Origin: Candidatus Puniceispirillum sp.
GTDB lineage: Bacteria; Pseudomonadota; Alphaproteobacteria; Puniceispirillales; Puniceispirillaceae
Length of the DNA: 64,000 nucleotides
Direction of reading: 5' to 3'
NCBI GenBank assembly: GCA_028382965.1
Contig: JAOEUK010000009.1
Span: forward strand, 1 to 64,000
Below are positions 18,329 through 28,323 of the stretch, in pieces. The first letter of the stretch is position 1. The number at the start of each line of letters is the position of its first letter. A program made the translations under genes and the position numbers. Under the pieces are notes generated by a model that was not told the origin of the DNA, searched no databases, and saw only the letters and a program-made list of their open reading frames with translations.

Positions 18329-18862
18329 ATGAAACAAAAATCAAATATCAGTCGATATACTATCTGCCTTTGCATTGGTCTTGCAGCAACCCTTTGCGCA
18401 CCAAATGCCTCAGCCGAGGATAACATAAAAAATGTATCTTCTTCTATTTCTTGCACCCTTAAAATCACACACATCAGCGATGGCAATTCGATGCGTAGTA
18501 GTAAATTTCGAATTCGCCTTTTTGGAGTTGATGCGCCAGAAAAACAGTGGCAATGTAAGGATACAGTAGGTAGAAATTGGGATTGTGGGCTTGCCGCAAA
18601 AAAGGCTCTGGAAAAATTAGTGAGCTCAGTATCACAATTATCCTGTACCCTTATGGATGTCGACCGCTATGGGCGCCTTGTGATGCGATGCGATGCTGGC
18701 AAAACCGACATTGCAACTGCGCTTGTTAGAGATGGAATGGCCCTTGCTTATCAGCAGTACTCTAAACTCTATATTCAGGATGAAATCACTGCCAAAAAAG
18801 CTCGGACAGGAGTGTGGAGTGGCTCATTTATTGAGCCATGGACATGGCGACGCTCCCAATAA
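18329..18862 (+). CDS. Secreted thermonuclease-like (SNase-fold) protein
   Basis: The 177-aa protein carries an N-terminal signal peptide (hydrophobic core near 10-28, ending NASAE) and a staphylococcal-nuclease fold. The catalytic set is recognisable: Arg and Asp/Glu in RIRLFGVDAPE and the second Arg in DRYGRLV. It probably degrades DNA or RNA in the periplasm or outside the cell, perhaps for nutrient scavenging. Six Cys residues in the mature part (for example SISCTL, QWQCKD, WDCGL) could form disulfides. It is convergent with the DUF1489 gene. Confidence 0.88.
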   Translation: MKQKSNISRYTICLCIGLAATLCAPNASAEDNIKNVSSSISCTLKITHISDGNSMRSSKFRIRLFGVDAPEKQWQCKDTVGRNWDCGLAAKKALEKLVSSVSQLSCTLMDVDRYGRLVMRCDAGKTDIATALVRDGMALAYQQYSKLYIQDEITAKKARTGVWSGSFIEPWTWRRSQ

Positions 18863-18929
18863 ATATATGCATAGGTAGGTCAACAATCATTTACTCAATT
18901 CATATTGTGGGAGCACCTTTGAAAATATT

Positions 18930-19343
18930 TTAAAAAATACCAAGTGCACGCAATTCTGCAACCAACTCAATTGGCATGTTTATATCACCATGCACCACAA
19001 GATCTGGAGGCGCGTCATTTACTTCCAAGTAACGCCACCCCTGGAAAATGCGCATGCGTATTGGTGCAACTGGAACAATTTCTGGCGATAGCACAACTCC
19101 GCAAGCCAAGCTACCATCGCTACGCTTTGCCTCAGCAAGGTCAATGACAGATTGGCGTGCAGTCATCACACCTTTTATAATCCAATAGATGGATCCGCCA
19201 TCCAACAATTCATCAGCACGGCGTGGTCTATTGCGAGTGACGTGAACCAGTTTACCTCCATTGGCCAGACGCTGTGTTTGCACTTCTCTTAGGCTGTCAA
19301 GCGAAGTTGACCCAACTGATAGTTTCTTAAGATGAACAGTCAC
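18930..19343 (-). CDS. DUF1489 family protein
   Basis: The 137-aa protein matches the DUF1489 pattern: an N-terminal MTVHLKKLSVG strand, then HVTRNRPRRADELLDGGSIY, and FQGWRYLEVNDAPPDLV. The family is largely alphaproteobacterial and has no known function. The conserved Arg-rich segment suggests nucleic-acid or phosphate binding, but that is a guess. It lies downstream of mgtE on the same strand with a 91-base gap. Confidence 0.9.
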   Translation of the reverse strand: MTVHLKKLSVGSTSLDSLREVQTQRLANGGKLVHVTRNRPRRADELLDGGSIYWIIKGVMTARQSVIDLAEAKRSDGSLACGVVLSPEIVPVAPIRMRIFQGWRYLEVNDAPPDLVVHGDINMPIELVAELRALGIF

Positions 19344-19434
19344 ATAACCACCAAATTTTAAAAATTTTGTCCAAGCCGGACTTAGATCTAGGATACGTAA
19401 TAATCAACAACTTTATTACGAACAGGTAATCGTT

Positions 19435-20835
19435 TTAAATCAAATACAACGCAGCCAAACCCAAAAATACAAAAAATCCAACTACATCAGTAATTGTTGT
19501 CACAAAAACACTCGACGCTACCGCTGGATCAACTCCAACACGAAGCAGCCCCAATGGAACCAATGCTCCACTTAACCCCGCGATCAACAAGTTGGCCAGC
19601 ATTGCAAATGCCATTACCGCAGAAATTTCTAAGCTAGAAAACCAAACATAAGAAACTAGACCTCCTAATGCAGCAAAAACCAAACCATTTAATAGTGCAA
19701 CAAAACCTTCACGAAACACAAAGTTACGTGATGAGACTACATCAAACTGCCTCAAAGCAATCGCGCGCACTGCAACTGTCACAGTTTGGGTGCCTGCATT
19801 GCCGCCCATTGATGCTACAATTGGCATTAGCACCGCTAGCGCAACAAGCTGTTCAATTGTTGCCTCGAATATGCCAATAACAATTGATGCTAAAATTGCT
19901 GTAAATAAATTAACAAGCAACCATAAGGTTCTACCTTTCATGGATTCGACGATGCTTAGTCGAAGGCTTGACCCACCAACGCCTGCAAGTGCCATCAAAT
20001 CTTCTTCCGCTTCTTCATCAATAACATCAATAACATCATCAATTGTAATCATGCCAACAAGACGATCAGAAAAATCAACCACCCCTGCACTAACCATTCC
20101 ATAGCGCCTAAACAAAACCGCAACTTCCTCTTGATCCATGTCAACAGGAATGGACCGGAAATCAGATTCCATAATTTCTGAAACACGGCGTGGTCTCTGC
20201 GAACACAACAATTTGCTTAAAGGCACTTCACCAAGTGGTTTACACGCTGGATCAATAACAAAAATTAAATAGAAATCTTCTGTTGTTGTTTTACCGCTTC
20301 GCAAAAAATCAATTGTTTGACCAACAGTCCAGAATGATGGAACGGTAATAATTTCACGTTGCATAAGCCTACCGGCTGAATCTTCAGGAAAAGATAGGCC
20401 TTCTTCTACTAATACACGATCCTCAGCGGACAAAGCGTCTAATACATCAGCAAGTGCGTCGTTTTCTAATTCCTCAACAATATCAATAGCATCATCTGTT
20501 GGCAAATCATGTAATTGGCGTGCCAAAGCCTTTGTCCCAATAACTTCGACCATCGCTTCACGCGTGGTTTCATCAAGATAAGTCAAAGTTTCCGCTTCGA
20601 GATGATCACCCAAAAAACGAACTAATGATGCTGCTGTTTGTGTTGGCATTCGTTCGAGAAGATCAGCCTGATCAGCTGGGTGAAGCGGCGCAACAAGTGA
20701 ACGGAGGCGGCGAACAGCCCCCTCTTTAACAGCTTCAATAATAGCCGTCTCAACCTTGGGTGTCAGGCCATACAAAGCGGAAAGTCGATCATTATTATCC
20801 TCTTTATGGTCAGATTTTTCAATATCTTGTGCCAT
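19435..20835 (-). CDS. mgtE: Magnesium transporter MgtE
   Basis: MgtE is a Mg2+ channel gated by cytosolic Mg2+. The 466-aa protein has the N-terminal MgtE domain (helical, residues about 30-130 with DAIDIVEELEND), a CBS pair (about 135-260 with ITIDDVIDVIDEE), the acidic plug-helix region, and five membrane segments including PIVASMGGNAGTQT near the pore. No defect is visible. Ribosome-site and context evidence are ordinary. It faces away from the glycerate kinase gene with about 150 bases between. Confidence 0.95.
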   Translation of the reverse strand: MAQDIEKSDHKEDNNDRLSALYGLTPKVETAIIEAVKEGAVRRLRSLVAPLHPADQADLLERMPTQTAASLVRFLGDHLEAETLTYLDETTREAMVEVIGTKALARQLHDLPTDDAIDIVEELENDALADVLDALSAEDRVLVEEGLSFPEDSAGRLMQREIITVPSFWTVGQTIDFLRSGKTTTEDFYLIFVIDPACKPLGEVPLSKLLCSQRPRRVSEIMESDFRSIPVDMDQEEVAVLFRRYGMVSAGVVDFSDRLVGMITIDDVIDVIDEEAEEDLMALAGVGGSSLRLSIVESMKGRTLWLLVNLFTAILASIVIGIFEATIEQLVALAVLMPIVASMGGNAGTQTVTVAVRAIALRQFDVVSSRNFVFREGFVALLNGLVFAALGGLVSYVWFSSLEISAVMAFAMLANLLIAGLSGALVPLGLLRVGVDPAVASSVFVTTITDVVGFFVFLGLAALYLI

Positions 20836-20988
20836 TGGCCCTACACCATTACCCCTAAGATTATCTCTGTTTTATCGTGTTCAACACTAAAGAGTTTTTA
20901 CTACATACTAGAGATTATTTTATTAGATTGCGGGTTTTTTTTAAAAAACAAGAGTTGTTCACATATTGAGAATCAAAATTTTTAAAAA

Positions 20989-22272
20989 TTAATTTGATTG
21001 CGCTATAAATAGAACCAAGTCAGCAAGATTGGTCCCAGTTGACCCAACCATGAGCAATTGATTGTTTGTTTTCAGGTACTCATAGCTGTTATGCGATGAC
21101 AACGCAGCAATGGCTGCTGAGCTATCAAAGTGTTGCAAAGCTGAAATTAAACCGCCAGCAGCATCTGTTGGTCCATCCCGACCATCTGTACCACCCGCTA
21201 AAATTGTCCAATTCTTTGGCGCTTTTGACCCAGAAGTATGCATAACTGACGCAAATGCAAGAGCCAGCTCCTGAGAGCGTCCGCCTCTGCCAGGATTATC
21301 AATATCAAGCTTAACTGTGGTTTCGCCCCCAGCAACAAAGCCAAATGGTTTGTCTGGGGTTTCATTGCCCGCATGTTGTTCAATCATCAACTCAGCAAGG
21401 TCGCGACCCATCTGACTTGCCTCTCCATCCAGCACAGGAGTGCTTATAACACGAAGCTGAGGGAGCGTATGTTGGATATAACTGCTAGCAGCGGCGCGGC
21501 ATTGCTCATTACTAGCCAGAATTTGAGTATTAACCTTGTCAAGAACTACGTCACCGCAGCGCACTGGACCAACCACCTCACCCCTTACAATCGCGTCTAA
21601 ATGCGGCATGACAAAGTCTAACTGGTCAAGCATATTGGCGCGAATTAAAGCAAGTGCATCTTCAAAAGGTACCGGATCAGCCACAGCGGGACCGCTCGCA
21701 ATCGACTCAGGTAAGTTGCTTGGCACATCAGATAACAAAAACTGCGTAATCCTTGCTGGCGCTGCTAATCGGGCTAACTGTCCACCTTTTAGCCTCGAAA
21801 ACAATCGACGCACAATATTCATGGCATCAATATCAAGACCGCTAGAAAGCAAAGCATCATTCAATCTAATTTTTTGAGCAAGGGTAATACCTACTGCTGG
21901 AGCAGGAACCAAAGCTGAACCACCACCACTGATCAAAAGTAACAAATGATCACTCTCATTCAGAGATCTTACAATATTTTCAACAGCTATAGCCGCAGCA
22001 ATGCCACGCTCATCAGGAACTGGATGTGCACTAGCAATGCAGTCAAAACCAGGAATTTTCCGATAGTTTTCGTCATTGGTTACTACAAGTCCCGTGCCAT
22101 CGTAGCCAGCAGCGCGAACAGCCGCCGCCATCGCACCAGCAGCCTTTCCAAGAGCTATAATAACGTTTGGCGGTTTGGGGAGGTTTGAATAAGCCTCTTT
22201 GGTAATGCTGCCAGGGTCTCCTGCGGCAAGAGCAGCAATAAATCCATCACGCACTATGTTGTCAAAATGCAT
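20989..22272 (-). CDS. Glycerate 2-kinase (MOFRL family)
   Basis: The 427-aa protein belongs to the TtuD/GckA family, which phosphorylates D-glycerate to 2-phosphoglycerate using ATP. Diagnostic segments are VIIALGKAAGAM near residue 38, LLLISGGGSALV near 110, and the C-terminal MOFRL domain with VAGGETTVKL and ILAGGTDGRDGPTDAAGG. It sits 13 bases downstream of a D-2-hydroxyacid dehydrogenase gene on the same strand. The pair can take glyoxylate- or hydroxypyruvate-derived glycerate into glycolysis, as in the serine or glycerate pathways. Confidence 0.93.
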   Translation of the reverse strand: MHFDNIVRDGFIAALAAGDPGSITKEAYSNLPKPPNVIIALGKAAGAMAAAVRAAGYDGTGLVVTNDENYRKIPGFDCIASAHPVPDERGIAAAIAVENIVRSLNESDHLLLLISGGGSALVPAPAVGITLAQKIRLNDALLSSGLDIDAMNIVRRLFSRLKGGQLARLAAPARITQFLLSDVPSNLPESIASGPAVADPVPFEDALALIRANMLDQLDFVMPHLDAIVRGEVVGPVRCGDVVLDKVNTQILASNEQCRAAASSYIQHTLPQLRVISTPVLDGEASQMGRDLAELMIEQHAGNETPDKPFGFVAGGETTVKLDIDNPGRGGRSQELALAFASVMHTSGSKAPKNWTILAGGTDGRDGPTDAAGGLISALQHFDSSAAIAALSSHNSYEYLKTNNQLLMVGSTGTNLADLVLFIAQSN

Positions 22273-22285
22273 TTATACCACCTGA

Positions 22286-23260
22286 TCAAACCGGATCAAT
22301 TAAAGGCTGACCTGCAAAAAAAGCCCGCGCATTTTCAACTACTTTGAGCCCCATTGCCGTTCGCGTTTCCACGGTAGCTGAGCCTAGATGCGGTAGCAAA
22401 ACAGTATTTGGCGCTTCTAACAATGCCGAGGAAATGACTGGTTCACCTTGGAAAACATCAAGCCCTGCCCCTCCAATACGGTTTTCACTTAAAGCTCTGG
22501 CCAATGCTGTTTCATCGACCACATCACCCCTCGCAGTATTGATGAGGTAGGCATCTTTTTTCATCAGCGCCAGCCGTTCGGTATTCATAACATGAAAAGT
22601 CTCAGGGCTTGCTGCACAATGAAGGGATATAATGTCTGCTTTACGGCAAACATCTTCCACTTCATCCTGCTGCCGGGCAGAATAGCCAAATCTCTCAGTC
22701 ACCTTTGATCGATTGTGAAACACAACGTTCATCCCAAAACCAAGAGCGGCTCGATGAGCAACAGCTTTACCAATCCGTCCCATGCCAACAATGCCAAGCG
22801 TTTTACCCTGAAGGGCACGCCCCATCAAATGGGTTGGCCGCCAACCTTCCCAAGATCCAGAGCGCAACTCACGTTCCCCTTCCCCAGCTCGACGTGAGAG
22901 CATCAAAATCAATGCCATAGTAAGATCAGCAGTCGCATCAGTTAGTACGCCAGGCGTGTTGCTGACAACGATGCCTGCTTTAGCTGCAGCCTCAAGATCA
23001 ATGTGATTTACCCCAACACCGAAATTGGCAATTAATCGTCCTGAAGACTTAGCCCCAGCATTAATTACGTCAGCCCCAATCTTGTCTGAAACAGTTGGTG
23101 CAATCGCATCATGACTGGCAAAGCCAGCTGCCATTTCGGTAGCAGAAAGCGGTGTATCAGAAGTGTTAAATGTTGGGTTAAAATATTGAGAAAGCGCGGC
23201 TTCCGCCTCGACTGGCCAGCGGCGCGTTACAAAAATTGTAGGTTTGTCATTATTTTTCAT
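22286..23260 (-). CDS. D-2-hydroxyacid dehydrogenase (glyoxylate/hydroxypyruvate reductase)
   Basis: The 324-aa NAD(P)-dependent enzyme has the Rossmann motif GIVGMGRIGKAVAHRA near residue 150, the signature LINTARGDVVDE near 232, an Arg-Glu-His active set, and the C-terminal LLPHLGSATVETR with the catalytic His. By sequence style and neighbourhood it is a glyoxylate/hydroxypyruvate reductase supplying D-glycerate to the kinase 13 bases downstream. The cofactor preference cannot be settled; HNRS after the second strand hints at NADPH. The 157-base upstream region contains the terminator of the BMP operon. Confidence 0.9.
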   Translation of the reverse strand: MKNNDKPTIFVTRRWPVEAEAALSQYFNPTFNTSDTPLSATEMAAGFASHDAIAPTVSDKIGADVINAGAKSSGRLIANFGVGVNHIDLEAAAKAGIVVSNTPGVLTDATADLTMALILMLSRRAGEGERELRSGSWEGWRPTHLMGRALQGKTLGIVGMGRIGKAVAHRAALGFGMNVVFHNRSKVTERFGYSARQQDEVEDVCRKADIISLHCAASPETFHVMNTERLALMKKDAYLINTARGDVVDETALARALSENRIGGAGLDVFQGEPVISSALLEAPNTVLLPHLGSATVETRTAMGLKVVENARAFFAGQPLIDPV

Positions 23261-23362
23261 GTTTTCATTTTGCCTGGTAAAATTTGAATGTCAGTTCTTT
23301 TTGACAGCTCAAAGTTATTTTGAAAAGTATTTCGTGGTGATAAAACACATTAACAGTCAAAC

Positions 23363-23393
23363 AAAAGGGCGCTGCCTTGGACAACGCCCTTTT
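23363..23393 (-). terminator. Rho-independent terminator after the BMP transporter operon
   Basis: A perfect nine-base stem (AAAAGGGCG at 23363-23371 with CGCCCTTTT at 23385-23393) and a 13-base loop lie just after the stop of the binding-protein gene. The T run is on the minus strand, in the direction of that operon. Confidence 0.8.
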
Positions 23394-23417
23394 CAAAAAT
23401 TTTAATCATTATCACAT

Positions 23418-24548
23418 TCAACCAGGAATTTTGCCTTTTACACCCTCGACATAATAATTAAGCGTGGAAAACAATTCTCCATCATTAAGGGTTTTTCCTG
23501 CTGGGACTCTGATTTTACCAGTATTATCCTTGATCGGACCTGTAAAAATCTTATTATTACCAGACTTTATATCCGCTGCTACTTTTGCTGCTGCTTTAGC
23601 AACATCTGCAGACATGTTTTCAAAGGGAGTTAACACCAAATAATCATCTGACATGCCTACCCAATCGTTACCAGCCCAATGATCGGGTCCATCACCAGTG
23701 GTCCAAGTTCCATCAATCATCTTACTAATTTTATTGATATAGTGAGGACCCCAATTATTTACCGAACTAAAGAGTTGCGCTTTTGGTGCAAATGCCTTCA
23801 TATCACTTGCTTGGCCAAATCCAAGAACTCCCGCTTTTTCAGCGGCCTGCAACATTGCTGGACTGTCTGTATGCTGGGCAAGAATATCAGCCCCTTCAGC
23901 AATATGAACTTTAGCCGCGTCGGCTTCTTTTACCGGATCATACCAAGAATTTACCCAAATGACCGAGAGATTCGCATCAGGATTGACAGAGCGAAGCCCA
24001 AGCGCAAATGCGTTAATACCTTGAATCACTTCAGGAATTGGGAACGATGCTAAATATCCAATTTTATTACTTTTTGTCGTTAAACCAGCAACCACACCTT
24101 GCACATAACGGCCCTCGTAATAGCGGATATTTCCCGTTGCAACATTAGCTGCACGTTTATAGCCAGAGATATGCTCAAATTTCACATTTGGGAACTCTTT
24201 TGCTACTTTAATGGTTGGATCCATGTAACCAAATGATGTGGTGAAAATGATACTATTGCCCTTTTTTGCCAGTTCACGAATTATCCGTGCGGCGTCTGGA
24301 CCCTCTGGAACATTTTCAACATAACTGGTTTTAACCTTATTACCGAAATGCTTTTCAACTTGCTGACGCCCAAGCTCATGCGCGTAAGTCCAGCCGTGAT
24401 CACCAGGTGTTGTCAGGTAAACAAAGCCAACTTTCACAGCGCCATCAGATTTTTCAACAACCTGACTGGCTTTCTCGCCAGTAGTCATCCAATACACCGC
24501 TCCCAGAATAGCGGCACCAAGGACCGCAATCACAATTTTATTATTCAT
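23418..24548 (-). CDS. BMP-family ABC transporter substrate-binding protein (nucleoside type)
   Basis: The 376-aa exported protein starts with a hydrophobic signal or anchor (residues 4-22). The BMP/Med domain follows: KVGFVYLTTPGDHGW near 40, IFTTSFGYMDP, and GVVAGLTTKSNKIGYLASFP. Family members bind nucleosides or purines in the periplasm and hand them to a dedicated permease. No lipobox Cys is evident, so it is probably soluble or anchored by the N-terminal helix. A strong AAGGAGA ribosome site is present. It is the last gene of an ATPase-permease-permease-binding protein operon and ends at a clear terminator. Confidence 0.92.
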   Translation of the reverse strand: MNNKIVIAVLGAAILGAVYWMTTGEKASQVVEKSDGAVKVGFVYLTTPGDHGWTYAHELGRQQVEKHFGNKVKTSYVENVPEGPDAARIIRELAKKGNSIIFTTSFGYMDPTIKVAKEFPNVKFEHISGYKRAANVATGNIRYYEGRYVQGVVAGLTTKSNKIGYLASFPIPEVIQGINAFALGLRSVNPDANLSVIWVNSWYDPVKEADAAKVHIAEGADILAQHTDSPAMLQAAEKAGVLGFGQASDMKAFAPKAQLFSSVNNWGPHYINKISKMIDGTWTTGDGPDHWAGNDWVGMSDDYLVLTPFENMSADVAKAAAKVAADIKSGNNKIFTGPIKDNTGKIRVPAGKTLNDGELFSTLNYYVEGVKGKIPG

Positions 24549-24602
24549 AAAAATCTCCTTTCTAAAAAATTTCTAACCAAAGAAACCTAACATCAAAAAA
24601 TG

Positions 24603-25514
24603 CTATTTGTTTTGTATAAAAATCTGACCCAAACACGCTGGCGAATTTGCCCGTGCAAATTCCCGATTTCTGGCAATTATAACAAGCACCACAATCGTTG
24701 CGATATACGGCAACATCGAAAGTAGTTGCGGTGGAATGGTCCAACCGCGTGCCTGACCTGCTAATTGCATAATGGTGATACCACCAAACAATAATGCGCC
24801 TATAAGAATACGTGAAGGAAGCCAAGATGCAAAGACCACAAGTGCAAGCGCTATCCAGCCGCGTCCAGCCGTCATACCCTCAGACCAGTGTGGCGTTAAA
24901 ACTAGCGGCAAATATGCCCCACCAAGTCCTGCCATCATTCCACCAAAAGAGACCGCATAAAACCGCACTAACAGCACCTGATAGCCAAGAGCATGTGCCG
25001 AATCGTGGCTATTGCCAACTGCTCGCAAAACCAAACCAGCACGTGTTTGGGTTAAAAACCAGGCAATAATCACAATGAAACCAATAGACAAATAAACCAT
25101 TATGTCATGGTTAAATAAAAGGTTGCCAAAGACAGGAATGTCCACCAACAACGGAATTGCAAGCGTAGGCAGCCCATCAATCGTTCCTCCAACAAAAGGC
25201 GCTCCAACAAGCCCTGATAACCCAGCTCCAAAAATTGTAAGCGCAAGTCCTGTAGCCACCTGATTTGTTGCCAACCCCAGCGCAAATACTGCAAAGACTG
25301 CTGCTGTTAAAGCGCCAGCCACCGCACCAGCAAGTATACCAACATAAGGGCTTCCAAAAATTGATGACGCTGCAAAGGCTGATACAGCGCCCATTAACAT
25401 CATACCTTCAACCCCAAGATTAAGAACTCCACTTCGCTCGGCAATCAGTTCCCCACTTGCTGCAAAAATTAGAGGCACAGATGTCAAAAGAACAGTTAGA
25501 ATTAATGCTTCCAT
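24603..25514 (-). CDS. Nucleoside-type ABC transporter permease (BmpC/YufQ-like)
   Basis: The 303-aa membrane protein has about eight to ten hydrophobic segments and belongs to the BPD_transp_2 family. LSTSVPLIF-like first helix, then RSGVLNLGVEGMMLMGA (residues 28-44), a signature of these permeases, and TNQVATGLALTIFG. It forms the second half of the membrane channel with the permease one base upstream. The very tight spacing implies translational coupling. Purine or nucleoside import is inferred from the neighbouring BMP protein. Confidence 0.92.
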   Translation of the reverse strand: MEALILTVLLTSVPLIFAASGELIAERSGVLNLGVEGMMLMGAVSAFAASSIFGSPYVGILAGAVAGALTAAVFAVFALGLATNQVATGLALTIFGAGLSGLVGAPFVGGTIDGLPTLAIPLLVDIPVFGNLLFNHDIMVYLSIGFIVIIAWFLTQTRAGLVLRAVGNSHDSAHALGYQVLLVRFYAVSFGGMMAGLGGAYLPLVLTPHWSEGMTAGRGWIALALVVFASWLPSRILIGALLFGGITIMQLAGQARGWTIPPQLLSMLPYIATIVVLVIIARNREFARANSPACLGQIFIQNK

Positions 25515-25515
25515 T

Positions 25516-26616
25516 CTATTTTTCTTTCAGATTCAATTTATTACCAGTACGCTGCCATTGAATATGATAGCGATTAAATGTCTCACCAGCCAAAAGCATA
25601 AACAATAAAATACCTTTGAAAACACCCGTCACCACTTTTGGCATCCCCAGAACAATTTGCGCGTTGTCCCCTCCCAACTCCGCCAAGGCAACAATCAAGC
25701 CAGCGAAAATCACCCCAAGTGGATTTAATCGTGCCAAAAACGCAACTATTATTGCCGTAAAACCATAGCCAAACGACACGTTTGGCTGTAGTTGTCCCAT
25801 ACTGGCGGAAACCTCAACCATCCCAGCAAGTCCTGCAGCACCACCTGCAATTGCCATCACACCAATCGTAGTCACATGTGGATTGAATCCAGCAAAGCGG
25901 CCCGCTCGAGGCGCATCGCCCATCACCTTAATTTGAAATCCAAGAATTGTTCGTGATAACAAAAAAGCAGCCACGCAAGCAAAAAGCAGTGCACCAACAA
26001 CTCCCCAATGAAGTTGCCCAAGCATCCCCACAAAAGGCACTTCAATACGGTGAATTAACGCAGCATCACTATACATTTTAGTCAATGGAAATCCAAAAGA
26101 CATAGGATCACGCCATGGTCCACGAACAAGCCAATCGATAGATAAAGCAGCAACATAGGTAAGCATCAAAGACACTAAGATTTCGTTTGTATTAAAACGA
26201 ACCTTCAACAATGCCGGGATCATTGCCCAAAAAATTCCACCAATCATACCTGCCAATACCATTGAAGGCATCAAGATAAGGGCTGGCCAATCTGGAAAGG
26301 CCAACGCCACACCACCTGAAAAAATAGCACCGAAAATTAACTGACCTTCAGCGCCAATGTTCCATATATTCGCGCGGTAGCAGAACACCAATCCAGTAGC
26401 GGTAATGATCAGCGGACAGGCTTTGACAAAAAGGTCCCCAATTTGATCTGGACGAGAAATCGGGGCAACAAAAAATTCATAGAGCGCTGAAAGTGGATTA
26501 TAATCTAGCAGTCCAAAAATCATCGCCCCTATAATCACGGTTAATACAATAGAAACCACTGGCGTTAATAGTGTTCGAGACAACGGGATATGTTTGCGCG
26601 GCGTCATGCTTATCAT
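25516..26616 (-). CDS. Nucleoside-type ABC transporter permease (YufP-like)
   Basis: The 366-aa membrane protein of the BPD_transp_2 family shows NIWNIGAEGQLIFGA near residue 85, RFNTNEILVSLMLTY, and FGYGFTAIIVAFLARLNPLG near the end. It pairs with the smaller permease downstream to form the transporter channel. The ATG overlaps the ATPase stop as ATGA with AGGGAAGAG upstream, and the gene ends one base before the next. A short internal Met (residue 4) is an equally possible start. Confidence 0.92.
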   Translation of the reverse strand: MISMTPRKHIPLSRTLLTPVVSIVLTVIIGAMIFGLLDYNPLSALYEFFVAPISRPDQIGDLFVKACPLIITATGLVFCYRANIWNIGAEGQLIFGAIFSGGVALAFPDWPALILMPSMVLAGMIGGIFWAMIPALLKVRFNTNEILVSLMLTYVAALSIDWLVRGPWRDPMSFGFPLTKMYSDAALIHRIEVPFVGMLGQLHWGVVGALLFACVAAFLLSRTILGFQIKVMGDAPRAGRFAGFNPHVTTIGVMAIAGGAAGLAGMVEVSASMGQLQPNVSFGYGFTAIIVAFLARLNPLGVIFAGLIVALAELGGDNAQIVLGMPKVVTGVFKGILLFMLLAGETFNRYHIQWQRTGNKLNLKEK

Positions 26617-28166
26617 GTGCGCTCTTCCCTGGAGACGTGAGTGCCACCCATTAACAAACCCACTTTTTCAGCAGTCAAATCTATAGTTGGTTCTGCCGAA
26701 GACAGAATCCCATCGTTCAGCACCGCAACCCTATGTGCTATTGTAAAAAGTTCTTCCAGATCCTGAGAAATCATGACTACAGCAGACCCCTTTGCCGCCA
26801 GATTGAGCATTGCTTCACGGATAAACGCTGCCGCTCCAACGTCAACACCCCAAGTTGGTTGAGATACGATCAAAACCCTTGGTACATTGACGATCTCCCG
26901 ACCAACAACAAATTTTTGCAGATTACCGCCAGATAGAGATGACGCTAGCGGATTCCCCTCTGGCAAACGCACATCAAAAGATCTTGCAATGAGATTTGCT
27001 TTAGCCCGCATTCCAAAGAGATCAAGCAAGCCGTACCGAACTAAATTACCTAATGAATGACCGGTCAATAACACATTTTCAGCAAGTCTCATTGAGGGCA
27101 CGGCCGCATGACCATTACGTTCTTCAGGAACAAATCCCATACCCATGACACGTCGTTCAGCGGGACCTTTGCCGCTGATATCCATACCGTCAAAGATCAA
27201 TATCCCATCATCGTGACCACGCCACTCACCAATTAAAGCCGCCATTAATTCATCCTGGCCATTACCAGCAATTCCAGCAATTCCAAAAATTTCGCCAGCA
27301 TTGGCCGATATTGATACATCACGAAGGGCCACAGAAAAAATTGAGTCTTTTGGACGACAAAGTTTTTTCACCTCAAACAGAACTTCACTTTTTTCTGGCG
27401 CATTCTGCCGGGAAATATTCTTGACCTTGGCCCCAACCATCATTTCAGCAAGCTGACGGTTGGTTTGCCCGTCAATAACAACCGAACCAACGTTTTCTCC
27501 CCGCCGTAAGATGGTTGCGTGGCTTGCAAGGGCACGAATTTCATCTAGCTTGTGCGAAATAAATAAAATAGCCAGACCATTTTCAGAAAATCTTCGCAAT
27601 ACAGAAAACAACTGGCCAGTTTCTTGCGGAGTCAGAACAGATGTTGGCTCATCCATAATCAGTAATTTTGGATCCTGCAATAAACAACGAATAATTTCAA
27701 CACGCTGCTGCTCGCCAACTGAAAGGTTGTGAATGCGCGCATCCGGATCAACACCGATACCATATTCCGCAGAGAGTCTTGAAATTCTGACTGACAGTGA
27801 TGCGATTGTTTCACCTGGCGGCATTGCAAGTTGAATGTTTTCCGCAACCGTTAAGGCATCAAACAAAGAGAAATGTTGAAACACCATACCAATGCCAAGT
27901 TGGCGAGCTTGCTGTGGCCCAGGAATAAAAACCTGATTGCCATTCCAAAATATCTTACCATTGTTGGGTTGTAACAAACCGTACACGATTTTAACAAAGG
28001 TGGATTTACCAGCTCCATTTTCTCCAAGAAGAGCATGGATTTCACCCTCATGAATAGTAAAAGACACATCATTATTAGCAATAAAATCACCGAACTTTTT
28101 GGTAATGCTAACAGCTTCAAAAAGCGGCCGAAGATGCGTATCACTGAGGCTTGATGGTTGCGACAT
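26613..28166 (-). CDS. ABC transporter ATPase, two nucleotide-binding domains (YufO-like)
   Basis: The 517-aa protein has two ABC domains in tandem, as usual for sugar and nucleoside importers. The first is complete: Walker A GENGAGKSTF near 50, signature LSVGEQQR, Walker B LLIMDEPTSVL. The second has a degenerate Walker A region (GIAGNGQDELM near 300) and signature LSGGNLQK. It energises uptake of the ligand of the BMP protein. It is the first gene of the operon. The 229-base upstream gap holds a palindrome at 28216-28234 and the terminator of amtB. Confidence 0.94.
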   Translation of the reverse strand: MSQPSSLSDTHLRPLFEAVSITKKFGDFIANNDVSFTIHEGEIHALLGENGAGKSTFVKIVYGLLQPNNGKIFWNGNQVFIPGPQQARQLGIGMVFQHFSLFDALTVAENIQLAMPPGETIASLSVRISRLSAEYGIGVDPDARIHNLSVGEQQRVEIIRCLLQDPKLLIMDEPTSVLTPQETGQLFSVLRRFSENGLAILFISHKLDEIRALASHATILRRGENVGSVVIDGQTNRQLAEMMVGAKVKNISRQNAPEKSEVLFEVKKLCRPKDSIFSVALRDVSISANAGEIFGIAGIAGNGQDELMAALIGEWRGHDDGILIFDGMDISGKGPAERRVMGMGFVPEERNGHAAVPSMRLAENVLLTGHSLGNLVRYGLLDLFGMRAKANLIARSFDVRLPEGNPLASSLSGGNLQKFVVGREIVNVPRVLIVSQPTWGVDVGAAAFIREAMLNLAAKGSAVVMISQDLEELFTIAHRVAVLNDGILSSAEPTIDLTAEKVGLLMGGTHVSREERT

Positions 28167-28215
28167 TAAAATTTTTGTCTTTCACAAAAACGATCATGCT
28201 GAGCTTGGAATCACA

Positions 28216-28234
28216 CTACGGAAACGATCCGTAG
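28216..28234. promoter_or_regulatory. Palindrome upstream of the nucleoside transporter operon
   Basis: CTACGG and CCGTAG arms separated by seven bases lie about 50 bases upstream of the ATPase start. It could be an operator or a leader hairpin. It matches no purine riboswitch core that I can recognise. Confidence 0.35.
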
Positions 28235-28323
28235 ACTAAAAGAAAAAAATAACTACTGTAAAGAACAAAAAATGTTTAAAAACACTCGGTTTTTTAACCA
28301 TACTATTTTATCTTTTTACAAAA

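Noticed and set aside
28167-28323. Purine riboswitch upstream of the nucleoside transporter
   Set aside because: The conserved three-way-junction core and loop sequences are absent. Only a short CTACGG palindrome is present.
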